Part shown: positions 61,433-64,000 of the stretch, piece after piece
Position numbering within the stretch: position 1 is the stretch's first letter
Layout: each line of letters begins with the position of its first letter
Source of the DNA: Chlamydiota bacterium
Lineage (GTDB): Bacteria; Chlamydiota; Chlamydiia; Chlamydiales; Parachlamydiaceae
DNA length: 64,000 nt
Assembly: GCA_013287905.1 (NCBI GenBank)
Contig: JABDCW010000002.1
Coordinates: 1 to 64,000, forward strand
Direction of reading: 5' to 3'
The notes under the pieces: generated by a model
Databases searched by the model: none
What the model was told of the DNA's origin: nothing
What the model saw: the letters and a program-made list of their open reading frames with translations, nothing else
Position numbers and translations under genes: made by a program

Positions 61433-62791
61433 CTAAATATTTCGTAATAAATTGGTTAATTCACAGATAGTACCCTCTTCCAACCGGAGAATGCATTCAG
61501 TGATTTGATCGGACAGTTTTTGTGAAAGGCGGGATTTAGTGAGAAGAGTAAATTTGGCGTGGGCGTGTTCCCATGTCATGGGTTTTGTAGTAAACCCTTC
61601 ATAGTCTTTTGCTTCAATTTTGTATGTTTGATTATTTTCCATGGTAACAACAATTTTTGTGTGCATTTCCTTTGGAAATTTTTTACTGAAGGCAACGGAA
61701 GGAACAATGTGGACCTTTTTCAGCAGGATTTGGATATCTTTTTTTACGATCCGTTTCGGATCGTATTGCCGCGGCGTCACTTCATTGTCTAATAACGCAG
61801 CTGCAACCATGTAAGGAAGGCTATGATCTGCTTCTTCCTTGGTCCGTATATTCTTCTTTTCCCCCTCTTCCCCTCCGCCAATAATTTTAAAGGCCACATC
61901 GAAAATCTCAATATGGACATGGCGAATCTCTCCGGGATCGATCCGATATTGTTTTTTTAATTGTAAAATGGATTCCAAAGTGGATTGTGAATGAATTTCC
62001 GCATTATATTTTTTGATGATCGTCTTAAGGACATAATTCAACCCTTTTTTTGTCCAGCTTGCTTCAAATTTCCCGGCAATGCTGTGCATAAATCCTTTAT
62101 TTCCCTCAAATATTTCTAACGGCCCGGTGATCTCCCGGTAAGCTAAAAATGCAGCTAAGGTGGCCGAAGAGGCAGTATAGGGATAAGCCAGACCCTTCCA
62201 GTTGGATAACTTTCCTGTACGGGTAACCCGAAGGGCGTTATTTGTCACCCCGGAAATGGCAATGGCGTTAGCAGTTTTATTTTCATCGAGCCCGAGGACT
62301 TTAGACACCCCGGCTGCAGCGGCATAAGCGCCTTGCGTTGTGTGATCAAATCCTTTGTCCCTGACAGGGGCTACTTCCGATAAGTGGCATTGGACCTGGT
62401 AGCCGCAAGCCAAAGCAATGAGAAATTGTTTTCCTGAAGCCTTTGCATATTCTCCGGCAGCTAATATGGCTCCTATATTATCGCTTGGATGGCATGTTTC
62501 ATTTTTTGCAAGGAAGCTGTCGTTGAAGTCGAGAAAACGGATCAGAGCGCCATTATAAAAGGCAGCTCTTTCAGGCGATGTTTTACCGCCCCCAATCAGT
62601 GAGGACAAAGGCGATCCGCCAAAGTCTTTGATCAATAATTTAATGTTTTCTATTGTCGGGTGTCCTAAAGCCCCGATGGCGCACCCTAAGCTGTCCAACA
62701 ACCTGATTTTTAGAGCTGAAATTGCTTCTTTAGAAAGGTCTTCGTATGAGGTTTTTACAAGATATTTAGCCAGTTCTTCGACTTTTTTCAT
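61433..62791 (-). CDS. MmgE/PrpD family protein (2-methylcitrate dehydratase-like)
   Basis: 452 residues. LLDSLGCAIGALGHPTIENI at the N terminus, FLDFNDSFLAKNETCHPSDN (the conserved HPSDN), ACGYQVQCHLSEVAP, TTQGAYAAAAGVSKVLGLDE and HSIAGKFEASWTKKG are typical of this family, which includes 2-methylcitrate and aconitate-type dehydratases/decarboxylases. No prpB or prpC is adjacent, so a methylcitrate cycle is not supported; the partner is the ComA-like gene. Confidence 0.88.
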   Translation of the reverse strand: MKKVEELAKYLVKTSYEDLSKEAISALKIRLLDSLGCAIGALGHPTIENIKLLIKDFGGSPLSSLIGGGKTSPERAAFYNGALIRFLDFNDSFLAKNETCHPSDNIGAILAAGEYAKASGKQFLIALACGYQVQCHLSEVAPVRDKGFDHTTQGAYAAAAGVSKVLGLDENKTANAIAISGVTNNALRVTRTGKLSNWKGLAYPYTASSATLAAFLAYREITGPLEIFEGNKGFMHSIAGKFEASWTKKGLNYVLKTIIKKYNAEIHSQSTLESILQLKKQYRIDPGEIRHVHIEIFDVAFKIIGGGEEGEKKNIRTKEEADHSLPYMVAAALLDNEVTPRQYDPKRIVKKDIQILLKKVHIVPSVAFSKKFPKEMHTKIVVTMENNQTYKIEAKDYEGFTTKPMTWEHAHAKFTLLTKSRLSQKLSDQITECILRLEEGTICELTNLLRNI

Positions 62792-62940
62792 GAGGATGGA
62801 TCTACATTGTATCTGTGTATGCTTGGACCGTAACCATCTAAAGATGGTGTAAATTTTATTTTATATCATAGGATGTTTTTTTGCCAGATGACCAATGATA
62901 AGGAAGAGGTTCTTTTAGCATTGATGAGATCGGATGTAAT

Positions 62941-62974
62941 TAACGATAAGAACGATATAACGATAAGAACGATA
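62941..62974. repeat. 17-bp tandem duplication
   Basis: TAACGATAAGAACGATA is repeated exactly, twice in a row (62941-62957 and 62958-62974), in the intergenic space upstream of the MmgE/PrpD start. Confidence 0.7.
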
Positions 62975-63007
62975 AAACCTTCCTGTCGGCTTACCACCCA
63001 TACTATT

Positions 63008-63075
63008 ACACATAAGTATAGACTTTAATTCAACACAAAGGCACGAAGACACCAAGACACTAAGAGGGAAGGGGC
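63008..63075. repeat. Left half of a palindromic CACAAAGGCAC element
   Basis: CATACTATTACACATAAGTA, then TTCAACACAAAGGCACGAAG and CACCAAGACACTAAGAGGGA. It breaks off in the core just before the kinase stop at 63082; the right arm is missing. The core matches the copy at 27432. Confidence 0.75.
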
Positions 63076-63081
63076 TCTGCT

Positions 63082-63714
63082 TTATGTTTCCTTGCAGATG
63101 AGACTTTTCAGCTGTTGTTTTGCTTCTTCAAAATCATCATTCAAAATATGATATTGGCATGAGGGTGCAATGCGTTCTTGTTCCCGCTCTTCAATTGCAA
63201 GATGATAGCGCCGATAAAATTTATCTAAATCGTCCGCATGCCGTCTTAAAAGCCTTTCTTCCAAAGTAGTGATTTCTTTCACATCGATCCAAATACTGAT
63301 TGAAGAAGGGATTAACTCCTGAAGGAGTTTAGTACTGTTATACTCAGTAAGTATAATATAAGATTTTCCTTTCTCAAGTTCTGCTAAGATACTTTTTTCA
63401 TATCCATATAAAAAATGATCGTATTGGAAAGAATGAAGAAAATAGCCTTCCTGTTCTTTCTTTTGAAATTCTTCCTGTGTAATAAAATAATAATCCACCG
63501 CTTCTAATTCCCCAGCCCTTTTTGGGCGTGTGGTATAAAAAACATAATTTTCAAGCTGCCCTTCATTTCCACACTCTGCTATTAAAGCATTTGCCAGAGT
63601 TGTTTTCCCCGCTGCCGATGGACCTGAAATAAAATAGACAATACCTGAATACAGGGACAGATGTGAAAGGAAACATAAAATAATTAAACAAATTACATAT
63701 TTTGCATTCATCAT
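63082..63714 (-). CDS. Exported guanylate-kinase-like P-loop protein
   Basis: About 210 residues. A signal peptide (AKYVICLIILCFLSHLSLYS) precedes IVYFISGPSAAGKTTLANAL (Walker A), VFYTTRPKRAGELEAVDYYF (GMP-binding region of guanylate kinase, TTRxxRxGE) and LEERLLRRHADDLDKFYRR (lid). All guanylate-kinase landmarks are kept, yet the protein begins with an export signal. ATG 63714 follows GAAGGAAAG. It shares the string GPSAAGKT with the exported kinase at 18505. It may be an effector or a recruited nucleotide binder. Confidence 0.75.
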   Translation of the reverse strand: MMNAKYVICLIILCFLSHLSLYSGIVYFISGPSAAGKTTLANALIAECGNEGQLENYVFYTTRPKRAGELEAVDYYFITQEEFQKKEQEGYFLHSFQYDHFLYGYEKSILAELEKGKSYIILTEYNSTKLLQELIPSSISIWIDVKEITTLEERLLRRHADDLDKFYRRYHLAIEEREQERIAPSCQYHILNDDFEEAKQQLKSLICKET

Positions 63715-63746
63715 TAGACTTTCCTTCAAAAACGTGTTTCGGTATA

Positions 63747-64000
63747 CTATGAGAGTTTATCTTTTGCTGTTTCACTCTCAAGCAGTACATCTTTTAGTTG
63801 TCTGATTTTTTTTTCAAGTTTTTTGATTTTCTTTTGGAGATCGCTATTTTGTTCCTGAACGCAATCTCTTAAACGATTTTGGTATTCTTGCAGTTTCTCC
63901 TCAGCTTCTGCGATCTTTTTTTGAATCTGTTCATTAAAGATGTTAAAATTCGAGGAAATCACTTTACTGTGAACATTTTTTTCATAATTATCTTGAGCAT
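63747..64000 (-). CDS. Coiled-coil protein, 3' part (start beyond window)
   Basis: The frame is open to the right window edge, so this is the C-terminal part (84 codons) of a longer protein. Almost all of it is a coiled coil (AEAEEKLQEYQNRLRDCVQE, KKIKKLEKKIRQLKDVLLES). A GTG at 63962 could serve as an internal start, but the open upstream frame makes a longer gene more likely. It lies just upstream of the exported kinase (about 30 bp). Confidence 0.5.
   Translation of the reverse strand, partial: AQDNYEKNVHSKVISSNFNIFNEQIQKKIAEAEEKLQEYQNRLRDCVQEQNSDLQKKIKKLEKKIRQLKDVLLESETAKDKLS

Noticed and set aside
61433-62791. Methylcitrate cycle (prpBCD)
   Set aside because: No prpB or prpC nearby; the only partner is a ComA-like gene.

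Overview
The window looks like chromosome of an environmental (Parachlamydiales-type) member of the Chlamydiae. The evidence is gene order and family peculiarities. dksA sits next to lspA. glmM, glmS and a TyrP-type permease run in the order known from Chlamydia. LepB is very long (about 630 residues) with the large insert known from chlamydial signal peptidase I. There is a TPR protein followed by two bilobed hydrophobic Inc/translocator-like proteins, and many secreted proteins without clear relatives. metK, a bo3 oxidase and a cbb3-like respiratory operon point to an amoeba-associated lineage rather than Chlamydiaceae. No tRNA, rRNA or CRISPR was seen. Layout, 1-19 kb: partial psiE, metK, an MFS carrier, a secreted MORN-like repeat protein and a kelch-like secreted protein. 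These are followed by kdsD-unknown-lspA-dksA (minus), an envelope gene pair of which the second resembles an M16 peptidase remnant, a quinone-detoxification pair (mhqO/mhqD-like), an alpha-glucan phosphorylase, a candidate cysteine-protease effector and a secreted P-loop kinase. 19-27.6 kb: two paralogous small proteins flank an outer-membrane barrel. The cytochrome bo3 operon cyoABCDE follows, ended by a 44-bp perfect palindrome. A 970-bp graveyard of hairpin repeats, including a GxxExxY gene remnant, comes next. 27.6-36 kb: a tightly overlapping minus-strand operon encodes a cytochrome b, a seven-heme cytochrome c of about 1116 residues, CcoN, an enlarged CcoO and two small membrane proteins; no Rieske protein or diheme CcoP is seen. 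It reads as a quinol-to-oxygen chain in one transcript. 36-49.6 kb: a patatin-like lipoprotein, an archaeal-type AspRS fused to a YbaK-type editing domain, and two alpha/beta hydrolases. An accessory island follows: a MITE with target duplication, two AAA/DUF4143 ATPases with palindromic promoter arrays, a duplicated fossil of the aspS 3' end, a Sec-exported polymorphic toxin (Ntox50-like tip) with two immunity paralogs and an orphan toxin tip, an autoregulated wHTH gene, and a BclA-like jelly-roll protein. 49.6-64 kb: lepB, the TPR/Inc-like trio, tatA-tatC-glmM-glmS-tyrP, a ComA-like/MmgE-PrpD pair, and a second secreted P-loop (guanylate-kinase-like) protein. Several families of interspersed palindromic elements built from short internal repeats occur through the whole window. 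The best leads for something undescribed are the hairpin/GxxExxY element family, the Rieske-less cytochrome b/heptaheme/cbb3 operon, the toxin-immunity cassette with its orphan tip, the two Sec-exported P-loop kinases, and the AspRS-deacylase fusion whose 3' end is duplicated beside the island.
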